A stretch of 64,000 bases of DNA, taken from Rosa chinensis. Taxonomy: Eukaryota > Streptophyta > Magnoliopsida > Rosales > Rosaceae. This document shows, piece by piece, positions 10,264 through 21,083 of the stretch. The DNA is taken from contig NC_037092.1 of assembly GCF_002994745.2 (NCBI RefSeq), forward strand, positions 80,360,824-80,424,823, read 5' to 3'. Each line of letters starts with the position of its first letter. The stretch's first letter is position 1. The notes below the pieces were generated by a model. It did no database searches and was not told where the DNA came from. It worked only from the letters and a program-made list of their open reading frames with translations. Position numbers and translations under genes: made by a program.

Positions 10264-10820
10264 TTTTTTTTTTTTATTTCCCTTGGAGATTAATCCTCCT
10301 AAATTTCTAAATTTTATTGGTTTGATTACCCCCCCCAATAAACCCCTATTGCCCCCCTCCAAATAAATGTTTTGAGTTGATGTAATCTCCTCTTCTTTTC
10401 CTTAATTAAAGTTTTATTTGTCTGATTTTATGGAGATTAGTTCCTACTTCGGTGACCTAAAGGTTTATTGGGGGCAATGAACCTCTTCGGCGACCTATAA
10501 GATCTCCGTGGACTTCTTTGGGGACGTCCAGCGAGATTTCATAAACTTTTATTGCCCCCAATAAATGTCTATTAGGGTGAATAAAGGTTTATTGGGCTAA
10601 TAAACGTCTCCTGCGACCTATGAGATTTCCAATGACCTTTTTTAAGACCACCAGCTAGGTTTTTAGAGAGATCGTTGACTGGCGGTCAGTGACCGGATTC
10701 CCGTAGCCAGTGATTTGAGTCCAACGGCTGGTGACCGGATTCCGGCGAAGTCTCCTATGACTTCTCTCTCTTTCTCTCTATGTAACAAAGGGGTGAGAGA
10801 AAAATGGTTTAAAAAATAAG
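10264..10820. other. Repeat-derived spacer with TGCCCCCAATAAA motifs
   Basis: Contains several TTTATTGGGGGCAAT-type motifs in both orientations (10340-10370, 10465-10480, 10545-10570) and two copies of GACCGGATTCC (near 10691 and 10733). The same motif set occurs at 24130-24250, so both stretches probably derive from one unclassified repeat family. No ORF. Confidence 0.35.
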
Positions 10821-10825
10821 CAAAA

Positions 10826-11056
10826 TGTTTTAGGAAATCGATATTTGAGAGAGAATTTTTTGTGCTTTCATTGATAATAAGAGTCTCTTTATATAGAGGA
10901 TTACAAGCATAGAGATAGAGTTGTACATGGAAACATAATCGATTGATTGGATATCTAATAAGATTCTCTGAGATTATCTCTAATACAAACTCTATTACAA
11001 CTAGAGCAAGTAACCTAGAGTTTGTGCTAAACACATATTCTGGATTTACTTGAACA
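10826..11056 (-). repeat. Copia 1, 3' LTR
   Basis: 231 bp, TGTTTTAGG...TTGAACA on the + strand; direct-repeat partner of 16982-17213. Confidence 0.9.
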
Positions 11057-11629
11057 CTCTCCCTTGTGTCGCCCAAACGTGGTGCTTCTCTCGTTGCCTC
11101 ATTAAAAACCTTGCCGAGTAACAAAAACCCAGTGGGACAAAAATAACCTCAGTCGAATGGGAAAAATAGCACAACACACCCTTCACATTTCGAGATCAAC
11201 ATGTAGACATCTCCCCATAAGGTATGCGTCTCCCCTTGATGATTACGATCATGGGAGTTCGGATAACCTCCGCAAATGATACTACCAATATATTTCTCAA
11301 AAGTGGAATTTAGACAATGACTTAGTGAGCAAGTTTACTACACTGTCCTCAGATTGAACCTAGTTCACTTTGATCTTGAGGAGAGTCTGCTGTTGTTGAT
11401 TACGCTTGGTGTTGTCGCTTTTGATGTAGCCTTGCTTCATTTGTTCAAAACAAGTAGCATTATCCTCATAAATGCTCGTAGGCTCATCTATGGTAGACTT
11501 CAAACCACAATTGCTTCAAACATGCGTAATTATGGATCCAATCCATAAACATTCACGAACCACCTCGTGAAGAGCAATAATCTCTGCATGGTTCGAGGAT
11601 ATAGCGACAATGGTCTATTCTGTAGACCT

Positions 11630-13950
11630 CTAAGATATCGAGGTCTTGCCCATAGTGAACACATAATCAGTTTGGGAATGACCTTTGTGTGGGTCAGAGA
11701 GATACCCACCATCAGCAAAACTTTCCAAAACACCAAGATTGTTTTGGGATGGGAATAAAGGATGCAAGCTAGTGTTGGCAGCGTTCCTGGTGTGTGATGG
11801 GTCTGAATCCATCATCTCTCTATATGGATATAACAAGCCCATATCAAACGTACATCTCAAATATTGAAAGATATCTTTTACACCTATCCAATAGCGTTGT
11901 GTTGGCGCATAATTATACCTAGCTAACAAGTTCACAACAAATGAGATGTCCAGTTTTGTGCATTAGGATAAGTATAATAATGCGCATATTGTACTTAAGT
12001 AGGGAACATCTTCGTCATCATCCTTCAGACAAAGAGGATCATTTTCAGGAACAAGACTACGGACGATCACGGGAGTGCTTAAAGGCTTGACCTTGTCAAA
12101 GTACCTAAGCATCTATCAATACGATGCTCAAGTTCCAAACCGAGACATAATCGGTGGTCTCCCAAAATCCTTCATCTCAAACTAGGATTTCAAGTGTTCA
12201 ACGGTTTCCTTTAACTCTTTAAGGGCTTCCAATAAAGATTATGTCCAACATGAACCACGATAGAATCCGAAAGTTGTCTTAGAAACACGCGGCCATATCC
12301 CTTTCCAATCAAGTAGTCACTTTACTGAGTGTTTCAACCTCATTGCAAACGCTCTCTATGGTCTAGAGCCACTTGACTTGGGTAAATGAAATCCGTCATG
12401 AACCTTCAGGTATATTCCATATCTAGATCCCCATAGAGATACGTAGTGACCACATTTGTAAGCTGCATGTTCAGTTAATTGGAAACTACCAAAATGACAA
12501 GGTAGTGGAGTGCGATGACATCCATTATGAGAGAATATGTCTCATGGTAGTTGATTCCAACGACATTTTGTTAGAAACCTTGTGCCATAATGCGAGATTG
12601 CCATCTCTTTTTCTCATCACGCTTTCTAACGAAGACCCATTACTCAATAGGTTTTATGTTAGGAGGTGTCAGCATCATTGGCTCGAAAACCTTCCTTTTC
12701 GTTAGAGAATTCAACTTAACCTGGATAACATCTTTCCATTTAGGCCAAATCTTTTTACGTTGGCATTCATTCATCAACGAAGCGTGGTTTGATTTCATCG
12801 GACTCAACGAACTCATGTGCAATGAAATGAGTGAATACATCATCAATCATGATGGAGTTTCTATCCTACGACTCATGTACACTAGTATAATTTTCATAGA
12901 GCTCAATATACATTCATTTATAGGTTATGACGTTGAGGCGTTCCCCAACGATGACCATAATCAGGAAGATTCTCATGAGACGGATTTTGAGTGTCGATGA
13001 TCAAATGATTGAGTTGTGCCAAAGTATCCTTCGAACCCATGGGCTTCCATGCATCCTAGCTGGGGCCATGGCCTGGAATGCCAGAGTGCCACTCTCTATG
13101 GCGTTGGTGCCATGCCTACCTTCGTGTAGGGTGGTGCTGCATCCTCTCGTAGGGACGTCCATCCTTGCAGGAATGTTTGTAGCAAATATGTATGATCTCG
13201 TCACTTTAGCAGGGATCGAGATGAGACATAGTGGGGACAGACCACGGTAATTCCTGTTGTTTCTACTGAATATCCATGTTCTTATCTCCTCCTAACGATG
13301 AGAAGACTGTCTCATCAAAGTGACAATCCGTAAATCTAACGGTAAGGAATTAGCCTAGCAAGGGTATTAAGTGGCGGACGATTGTTGGAGTCTCAAACCC
13401 AACTTAGTTGCCCATTCGTCTGTAAGGACCCATTATAGTGCGCTGTGGTGGCGCAATTGGCACATAAATGACACAATCAAATATGTGTAAGTACGATACT
13501 AGTACCCAGTCACTAGCTGTAACGCAGAGATAGATTGAGTGGCGTTGGGTCGTAGACGAATTAGCATAGCTACATACGATATTGCATCACCCCAAGCGAA
13601 TATAAGGAGATTGGTGCGCATTACCAATGTCCGGACTACTATTGTAGTTGTTTCTGCGAGACCATTTGGGTGTGTACATGGAAATATGATGTCCAACATC
13701 AGTCATTGCAATAACCATCGAAAGTTTTCGATGTAAACTCTCTCGTATTGTCAGGTCCAATTGACTGAATATGATAATTCGGGGAGTGAGCCCGTTGTCA
13801 TATGATATATGCTAGGAGTGTAGTATAAGTAGCATTTACAGGTGGACAATGACACACCACGTGACCAACGTGTTTGCATGTTAATAAATATCATGAAATA
13901 TTTAAACGTCTGCAAGTTGGTTGAATCAATCCACATAATTCCCATGGATT
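11630..13950 (-). pseudogene. Copia 1 pol remnants: integrase, reverse transcriptase, RNase H
   Basis: Pieces in order on the minus strand. Integrase: FKYFMIFINMQTRWS (13751-13945), then HPNGLAETTTIVVRTLVMRT and SALQLVTGY (13499-13699). Start of the RVT_2 domain: WKDVIQVKLNSLTKR (12640-12846). A later RT segment FEMKD (near 12180) with LGLELEHR. RNase H region: NYAPTQRYWIGVKDIFQYL and GGYLSDPHKGHSQTDYVF (11630-11935). Stops and frameshifts separate the pieces, and the YVDD active-site box was not found. The gene is dead. Confidence 0.8.
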
Positions 13951-15037
13951 CTATTTAAGAACAGAATGAGTATTTTCATATCCATTGCATAGGATGGTCT
14001 CAATAGCTTTGTAAAACGAGCGAGAGGCTTTATAAGCAACCAATGAGGGTTTTGGTTAGGTTTGAGCCTCTGAAACACTATTTAAAGCAAAGTTGGTGAT
14101 TGCAGCATCACCAGAGGCGCCATCACCATAATGGACACCACCCATGGTGTCATGGATATGGACTATGCCAGTCTTAGGCTAGTGTTGGACCGCGACGGTC
14201 ACATTTATTCCAGGAATCAACTTTTGATTCTTGCTTCATTTTGCTCGAAAATAGCTCGCATAGTGACATATAGTCCACTAGAGAGACACATAAACTTCTC
14301 TAAGATGACATTTGTTCGCAATCATTAGAGGTATTACAAATGAACTCATTTTGATTTTCTATATGCGTTTCTGCATAGAATCCGTTGGCTATTCATAGGG
14401 TGCGATTTGCCCTAGGAGCGTAGAGAGTTTCTGTGACAGCAATCAAGGTGCCATTTGGCAAGGGGAACTTGGGCTATTAATTCCATGTACTTGAACTAAT
14501 ACTGATGGCCTAGCCATCGTAGTCACAAAGTAATATACTCAGAATCAAAATGGAGTCATAATGAAAAGAACTCGAAATTTTATTCATAAGTCAACGGAGT
14601 ACACCATTGTTTCTTAACCATTAAGAGAATCTAATACAAGTGCTAGTTAATGTAAAACAATGGTAGTCGTTTAACTTCTTTCAGTAACTCCAAAATAAAT
14701 ATGACTAGATGAGTAGAGAGATGTCGGTGGAGCAAAGCTCGCTTAATTACCACTTATCTCAAAATCTTCCTAGACACCACACTCATTTTGGATGATCTTA
14801 TGTGAAGAAAAACTAAACCAATGGCATTTACTACAAAATATATGGCAATTGCCTATTACATCTCTTGGAAAAATAAAGACTTAAACAAAATTGGTGATCT
14901 ATTGATCCCAACCAGATTTGAAGTCTTCAACCCTTTACTTTAGATCATCTTCTTGATCTTCTTGTTCCATATAGTAAGCTTCTATTGCTTCATGATATGC
15001 TTTGTAGGCGGTGACAATTTCTTCACGAACTCTACAA

Positions 15038-16122
15038 ATGTGTGCCCAATGACCGGATACTCCACATCGGAAACATTCATCTCTATCCTCAGACTTTATT
15101 GATTGAGGCGCTTTGAAAGTGTCATTTGAATGGCTCTTAGTGTTGGTGGCGCCATCAACATGGCCAAAGGCGTTGCCTCTCTCTCTCTTTCCACGTTGAC
15201 CTATTCTGTTCCATGTTCGCCTATTTTGGCAGTTACATTCCTCATTAGAGCAAGATTACGGACCATAACATCCAGAATTGTCCCTAGATTTAGGGTTTCG
15301 CTCTTGGCACCCTCCCTTAGGGGTGCGACTATAATTGGACTCCAGAATGTGGTCTGTTCTTACGTGTCTCGAATTATAGTTCTTCACAAGGATGTTGTCA
15401 TGCTTCTTAGAGACATTCATAGCTCCAATGAGCTCATGAAACCTTATAATCTGTTCTGCAGTAACATCGATTCAATAGTTCTTAACAACGATCAATGCAG
15501 AGATGGGGAAGGTAGAGAGAGTCCTCTCAATTGCATTTGTGATATCTTTTCTATAGAATTTCATTAAGGATTTAATGTGAAGTGCTTCTGAGTTGTAGTC
15601 AATAACTGAGTTGAAATCACAAAGCATAGGCTATGCCATCTCATTTCTAGTTCAGGAAGCAGGGAGTCACGGATGTTCCCAAATTTTTCTTCAAGTGAGA
15701 CCCACAGCCTTTTGGGGTCTTCTTCATTCATATACTCGTAATGGAGCGAATCATCCATATGACGAGTCATTAATTAGGATGATGGCTTTAGCCTAATTTG
15801 CCTCTAAGGCTGCTCTATTTGTTTTCAAAGCTTAAGCTTGCTCAACAGTTAGCTCGTTCTAGTTTGACTCCAGAATCGTATTCAGGATTCCATCGGCCCT
15901 AAGATGCTGGCGGACATCACAAACCCACTTGTGATATCCAGAGCCAGTTATTCCCAATGGAGCGAAGTTCAGTTTGTTCAAGTTACTCATCCTGAAAAAC
16001 AACAAGAAATTAGGGTTAGTTTTGGAGTGAAACATATAAAATTTATGAGCGTAGTCGCTTCCAAGAAATCTGATTCCAAGAGGTATTGGATTAGATAGAA
16101 ACAATGATGTGTTTATGGTCAA
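15038..16122 (-). pseudogene. Copia 1 gag remnant with CCHC zinc knuckle
   Basis: Minus-strand pieces. N-terminus: MSNLNKLNFAPLGITG with YHKWVCDVRQHL (15859-16122). Middle: MDDSLHYEYMNEEDPKRLWV and EMRWHSL (15564-15770). Then a zinc knuckle CFRCGVSGHWAHIC (complement of about 15038-15080), spacing C-x2-C-x4-H-x4-C. This is the usual Copia gag layout. The frames are interrupted, so no capsid protein is expected. Confidence 0.75.
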
Positions 16123-16981
16123 TCATAACTCTCAACAAACTAGTTTGGAGTGAGCACGAACTCCCACAGTTCGGCTTTTGGTCTCCCCTATAAAGAAGAA
16201 AGAGGGGTAGAAGAAGGGAGGTTGCAAGTCCCCGAGAAAAACAAAAAAAAGAAAAATTGAAGGAAAACTCTAAAAAAAACGGAAACTTATAAAACATACC
16301 TCGGGTAAGGCTTGAAAAAAAATTGGGTCGCTTTCTTCTTTGAAATATTGGGCCGTTTCCTTTTTTTTTTTTTTTCCTTCTTCTGCCTTTCACCAAAGTG
16401 TGGGTCGCGCGCTTGTTTTTTTTCTTCTCCTCTTTTGCTAGCACGTGGGCCAGGGCTACCTTCTTTCTTTTCTTTTTCTTCGTCTATTGTTGGCACGTGG
16501 GCTGTCTTTTTTTTTTTTTTTCTTTCTTTCTTTCTTTCTTTTCTTCTGGGCCCGCTTCCCTTTCGTTTTTTTTCTCTTTATTTTCTTCTTCTGGGCCCAC
16601 TCCTTTTTTTTTTTGGGCCAGACAGAATTGGGCTGGGGAGGTGCAGGTTCTTTGGGGGGTGACCGGTTCAAGAGTATGTAGTACTTCCGTAGGCCGGTCC
16701 GATGACTTTCCGACCGGTTTTGGGCATTATTTTTCCAGTTCCTGGATCCTAGAGTCGGGGCACCAATGGTGGTCAAATATGACGATAGAAAGCGGTCTGG
16801 AAGGGTGCGAACCAGGCAAGGATCATTTTTCTTCGTTCGGTGCTTTTTCGGTCGGTTCTAGTGACTTTCCTGTTAGTTCTGGACTTCTGGGATTGGGGGC
16901 TTCAATGTGTGCTGCGGTGGATGCTCGGATTTGAGGGCTACAAAATTAGGGTTTCATGGTTAGGGCTTCGTGTTGATAACG
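16123..16981 (-). other. Copia 1 5' leader with long pyrimidine tract
   Basis: Non-coding leader between the 5' LTR and gag. On the + strand, 16360-16610 is nearly pure C/T with TTTC runs and repeated GGGCC(C) motifs. The long reading frames here are low-complexity (Phe/Ser-rich or Lys-rich) and not genes. Confidence 0.6.
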
Positions 16982-17213
16982 TGTTTTAGGGAATCGATAT
17001 TTGAGAGAGAATTTATTGTGCTTTCATTGATAATAGAGACCTTTTTATATAGAGGATTACAAGCATAAACAGAGTTGTACATGGAAACATAATCGTACAT
17101 TGATTGGATATCTACTAAGATTCTCCGAAATTATCTTTAATACAAATCCTATTACAACTAGAGCAAGTAACCTAAAGTTTGGGTCAAACACATATTTTAG
17201 ATTTACTTAAACA
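16982..17213 (-). repeat. Copia 1, 5' LTR
   Basis: 232 bp; matches 10826-11056 with scattered differences. The minus-strand sequence just after it reads cGTTATCAACACG, a primer-binding-like site seen in some plant Copia elements. Confidence 0.9.
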
Positions 17214-17218
17214 CAAAA

Positions 17219-17522
17219 AATAAAATAAAAAATACTTAATTAGATATTAGAGATCACCTACTTATTTCAAAAAAAAATTTGAAATTTAACTAGTTTTAGA
17301 CTAAGTTTGATCTCCAGCAGACTAGCTAAACAAAAGCTAAATTTAGCTTTAGCTAAAAGACCTAGCTATATTTAGCTAGAGAGGAGAGAAAATTTAACTA
17401 AAAGTTAAATTTGACTTGAGATTTAGGTATTTGCTGGAGCATAACTCAATATTCAACTAGCTATATTCCAATTTTAGCTACTTTTAGCTATCAAGATAGC
17501 TATCACTGTTGGAGATGCTCTA
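17219..17522. other. Probable MITE remnant, AGCTA-rich
   Basis: 17300-17522 is dense in AGCTA/TAGCT words and has GATCTCCAGCAGAC near 17309 and TTGGAGATGCTCTAAG at 17507-17522. The last is the end sequence of the widespread 'GAGCATCTCCAAC' class of TTA-type MITEs. No matching left terminus could be fixed. Confidence 0.4.
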
Positions 17523-18263
17523 AGTGGAAAAAAAAAAAAGTCAGTGGTGGATTAATAAACATACAAGGCCGACGAGGACCACCACCCCTATTTTACTTTT
17601 TTCTCTCTCTGGTCTCTTCGACTCTTCTTCTTTTTCTTTTTCTTCTTCTTCTGCAGTTCTGTTTCATCTCTTCCTCTCCCCATCTTTTTTTCTTGATTCT
17701 TCCTCCCCAATTCTCATTCTGTAGTTCTCATCAGCAGACTACCGCCGAATTTCTTCTCGCAAGCCTCTAAATTCCGACGATCGGAGTTCCTATATACCTA
17801 CCGAAACCGATCGTTTACTCGGTAAACCGGATTTCGGTGCGCTAATCTTGGTATTGGCCGAAGGAGTACTGGCATTAGCCTGCAGGCGCTGGATTGAACT
17901 ACTCAGTACATGTGCGTTTTTGTAGCACATTACTTTAACTAAGTTCTCTACAATCTTTTTCATCTATGCATTTTTTTCTATTGCAATAACGAAGGAGCTA
18001 CGATTGATTCATAGATATATGAATGTATATTTGTCTCAATACATCTGTGCAATCATTCAGATCGATATTCAACTCAAGATTCAGGTAGCTAGTTTCTCAA
18101 CTGTTATACAATGAATTCATGCATCTCTTTAGTTATTCTTTAGCGATATGTGAAAGTTTTTATGTTCCCTTTTTCATTTTAGGTTTTGGTAAACGTACTC
18201 TCATGATAATCTTTCATTGCCGGCTTACTTTTCAGTTTATCGATCTATTAAACTGTGGAATAA
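17523..18263 (+). promoter_or_regulatory. Upstream region and inferred 5'-UTR intron of BTB copy 2
   Basis: 17585-17720 is a CT-rich run typical of plant leaders. A donor-like GTAAACC follows at 17821. An acceptor (ttacttttcag) ends at 18235, 28 bases before the ATG, matching the acceptor before copy 3. 17845-17880 is nearly identical to a piece of the 684-bp duplication (5990-6025). The transcription start is not resolved. Confidence 0.45.
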
Positions 18264-19406
18264 ATGGCAAAAGATATGACTGATTCGTCGTCCTGGGTTC
18301 GCCTCAATGTCGGAGGAAAACTTTTCTGCACTACTATTGGTACACTGACTCTCCGCGAGCCTGATTCAATGCTTGCTGCAATGTTTAGTGGTCGTCACAC
18401 TTTGAAGCATGAAGATGGATATGTTTTGATTGACAGAGATGGTGATTATTTTGGGGATATTCTTAATTGGTTAAGAGATGGCGACGTTCCTTCTTTAGAA
18501 GCTCATGCATACAAACAACTTCTAAAAGAGGCAGAATACTTCCAGCTAAGTGGTCTAATAGATGGAATACAGATCAGTGACTTTACTCGTATGGAGGTCA
18601 TAAAATGTATACAATCGCCAGAGAAAAGGTTTCGAGGTGTTAATCTTTCTCGCCTGGATCTATCAAAACTGGACTTGTCAGAGATAGACTTCAGCTATGC
18701 ATGTCTGCGAAATGTATCCTTCTCATGTGCAAACCTTTATCAGGCTAAATTTTGGAAGGCAGATATTGACGGTGCCACATTTTGTGATTCAGATTTGCGA
18801 GAAAGTGTATTTACTGAAGCAAAAATTGGTGGAGTCTCTTTTGTTGGTGCAAATCTTGAACACACAAATTTTAGTCGCGCGAATCTTGAGGGTGCCACAT
18901 TTTGTGATTCAGATTTGCGAGGAAGTGTATTTACTGAAGCAAAAATTGGTGGAGTCTCTTTTGTTGGTGCAAATCTTGGTGCAAATCATAAAGACACAAA
19001 TTTCAGTCGTGCGAATCTTGAACGCACAAATTTCAGTCGTGCCAATCTTTCTGCAGGTATTGATCTTTCGAAGTTGGACCTAAATATGACAAACTTTTCC
19101 AATGCACGTTTATCAAATGTGCAATATATTGAGGTCGCTTGTCCTCTGCCGCCGACGCGTGTCATCTTTGACAATGCAACTTTGGAGAAATGTGAATTTG
19201 TCAAGTCAAATATCCAGGGAGCTTCTTTAAGAAGTGCATGTTTAATCAATTGCAGCTTTGTTGAGGCAGACTTGAGTAATGCAATTCTTCAAGATGCTGA
19301 TGTTACAAATACTGACTTAGAGGGGGCCATACTGAAACAAGCCAATATGGAGGGTATCAAGTTGAGTAATACTAATTTGAAAGGTGCAAACCTTGTAAAT
19401 GCTTAG
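18264..19406 (+). CDS. FIP2: BTB/POZ domain plus pentapeptide-repeat protein (FIP2-like), copy 2
   Basis: 380 residues. A KCTD/T1-type BTB domain spans about 11-105: VRLNVGGKLFCTT, REPDSMLAAMFSGRH, LIDRDGDYFGDILNWLRDGD, LLKEAEYFQLSGL. From about 126 to the end are pentapeptide repeats of A(D/N)LXX type, which form a right-handed quadrilateral beta-helix. The layout is that of Arabidopsis FIP2, reported as a formin (FH1)-interacting protein; BTB domains of this type often oligomerise and can bind Cul3. The repeat region contains a perfect-period 120-bp duplication (residues 170-209 and 210-249). The ORF stops at TAG 19404-19406, after which pentapeptide sequence continues in frame for 31 codons, so the protein is probably C-terminally truncated. 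Of the three copies only this one has an unbroken BTB-to-repeat frame. Confidence 0.88.
   Translation: MAKDMTDSSSWVRLNVGGKLFCTTIGTLTLREPDSMLAAMFSGRHTLKHEDGYVLIDRDGDYFGDILNWLRDGDVPSLEAHAYKQLLKEAEYFQLSGLIDGIQISDFTRMEVIKCIQSPEKRFRGVNLSRLDLSKLDLSEIDFSYACLRNVSFSCANLYQAKFWKADIDGATFCDSDLRESVFTEAKIGGVSFVGANLEHTNFSRANLEGATFCDSDLRGSVFTEAKIGGVSFVGANLGANHKDTNFSRANLERTNFSRANLSAGIDLSKLDLNMTNFSNARLSNVQYIEVACPLPPTRVIFDNATLEKCEFVKSNIQGASLRSACLINCSFVEADLSNAILQDADVTNTDLEGAILKQANMEGIKLSNTNLKGANLVNA
18771..19010 (+). repeat. 120-bp tandem duplication inside the pentapeptide region
   Basis: GGTGCCACATTTTGTGATTC begins at 18771 and again at 18891, exactly 120 bp apart, with few substitutions between units. Each unit codes eight pentapeptides (40 residues), equal to two full turns of a four-sided helix. 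The second unit ends with a small extra insertion (GANHKD). Confidence 0.92.
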
Positions 19407-19502
19407 TTACCTGGAGTGGATCTCCAAGGAGCTTGTTTGGATCGTGCAAATCTGGATGGAGCCACGCAGCCCACGGTTTTTCATGATCCTCCTCATTTCT
19501 AA
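19407..19502 (+). other. In-frame continuation of copy 2 beyond TAG
   Basis: Directly after TAG 19404-19406 the same frame reads LPGVDLQGACLDRANLDGAT and runs to TAA 19500-19502. The VDLQG-ACLDR-ANLDG pattern is clearly pentapeptide repeat and corresponds to the normal C-terminal end of this family. It is either decayed sequence after a nonsense mutation (CAG to TAG is the simplest) or a readthrough extension. Confidence 0.8.
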
Positions 19503-20779
19503 TGATCCAGGACTACCAGCTATCACATAGGAACCATTACAGGCTATAACATTGTCACACCTAGAGAACAATAACGTACGACTTGTTTGGACTGAATGGA
19601 AGTGTGCTACTCTTCATTTTCATGTGTCATTCATTTTTTATCGTATTTATTGGACAGTTTGATTGGCAGCATCTAGTTTTTCTTTTGATCAAAAGCATGA
19701 TATAGATCTTTTATATCCAAATGTATGCAGGCAACTTTTGTTGTCTTTGATCTTAATCTTTAACGTATATTTCCAATTTTTCTTTCTAGCAGTTGATCGT
19801 CCTGTTTTGGTCTGTTCTAATGCAGTCTTCCCATGTATGATGTATCTCCTCATTTCTATCCTTCCAGATCCACTAAGAGGAACCTTATTTAGTATTGTAT
19901 TGAAGTGTTTCTGAGTGCAATCAGTACTGGTAAAAGTGAATAGGGTTATGGGGCCACGGTTACTGCTCATGGATTCGCTCTGTGCCTAAGCTTTTTCTTG
20001 GTTTCGGTATATTAATATATTTTCCTCTTGAAGCAAAACTGAATATGCGTGCTTCTCATCGTGTATCTGTGAGTAGTTATTTTGCTCAAATTGCAGTGGG
20101 ATGGATATTAACAAAGAAAAGAAGGTGCATGCTTAATCTGACTCTCTTTAACAATGGGGCCAATGGCAACAGCTCTATTCCATCCTCCAACTAGCGGCTT
20201 TGCTCATTCTTTTGGTCCTGAGGCTGCAATCCAAGCTCACATAATCTGTGGCTCTGAAGCTCTCCAAAATTCCGTAATTCATTTGTTACAGAATACTGGA
20301 ATGCTTACTAGTGTATTCTGCAGCAACACTACAAGAGAAACTAGAAAAACCAACGAAATTTTATATAAACATGCCTATTTGTTAACTCGTCTGCAATTTT
20401 TTGTATTTGAAGTTTTGAACTACCTAATCTGCCATGCTTCAAATAGAAAAAAATAAATTGAAGAATCAAGCTCTGACGCCAGGTGATGGTTTAGCCGGGG
20501 AGCTGCATTCGGACATTGAGGATGCTTCCCAGTCTCTTAGCATTCAATGTTTATTCTTGAATAATCTCATTTTTCAATTATTCAACCATTTCATTTTACC
20601 AAGTTCAATGTTAGTCAGATTAGTCAACATTTATATGTTTCGATGCAACAACAAGATGTTATTTGTAATAAGTAATTTTGTTGGTTGGTTAATTGGTCAC
20701 ATTTTATTCATGAAATGGGTTGGATTGGTATTAGGCTGGATACAGCAAAATAATTCTATTAGATCAACAACAAAAAAGA
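19503..20779. other. 3' flank of BTB copy 2, no gene recognised
   Basis: The 3' UTR probably lies in the first few hundred bases. A 100-codon frame at 20154-20456 (starts MGPMATALF) shows no recognised domain and is not supported as a gene. Confidence 0.4.
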
Positions 20780-21083
20780 GGAAAATGATCATTTACCCAA
20801 TTTTGGGGTTAATTAACACCATTTACCCAAACACTCTAAGTGTATATTTGAATGTTGTTTTAGCCATAAGGCCACCAATTATTTTTTCCTCTCATAAGAC
20901 CACTAGATTAAAAAGGGTGTTAAATTTTGGATATAAAAACTAACATATTTACATAAATGCCACTAGAGTAAAAAGTCAACAATCATCCTCTCTCTCCTCT
21001 CCGGCGAAATTCCAGCCAACTCTGATGGGTCTCTGGTCGACCTCCGGCCAACCCTGGCATACCTCCGGCTAACTCTGGCGACC

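Larger units (their letters stand above)
10826..17213 (-). mobile_element. Ty1/Copia LTR retrotransposon 1, decayed (6,388 bp, TSD CAAAA)
   Basis: LTRs at 10826-11056 and 16982-17213 start TGTTTTAGG and end in ACA. They are flanked by CAAAA at 10821-10825 and 17214-17218. The minus-strand order is 5' LTR, leader, gag, zinc knuckle, integrase, reverse transcriptase, RNase H, then a purine tract (GGGAGAG, 11057-11063 complement) and 3' LTR. That order, with integrase before RT, makes it Copia. All frames are broken. Several substitutions and small indels between the LTRs show it is older than the TRIMs. Confidence 0.9.

Noticed and set aside
16312..16934. Overlapping ORFs of 70-180 codons on both strands
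   Set aside because: Products of T/C-rich runs in the Copia 1 leader; homopolymer-like proteins.
20154..20943. Two overlapping + strand ORFs of 100 and 169 codons
   Set aside because: No known domain; the second runs into the TIR-element end, so it is not a single gene.
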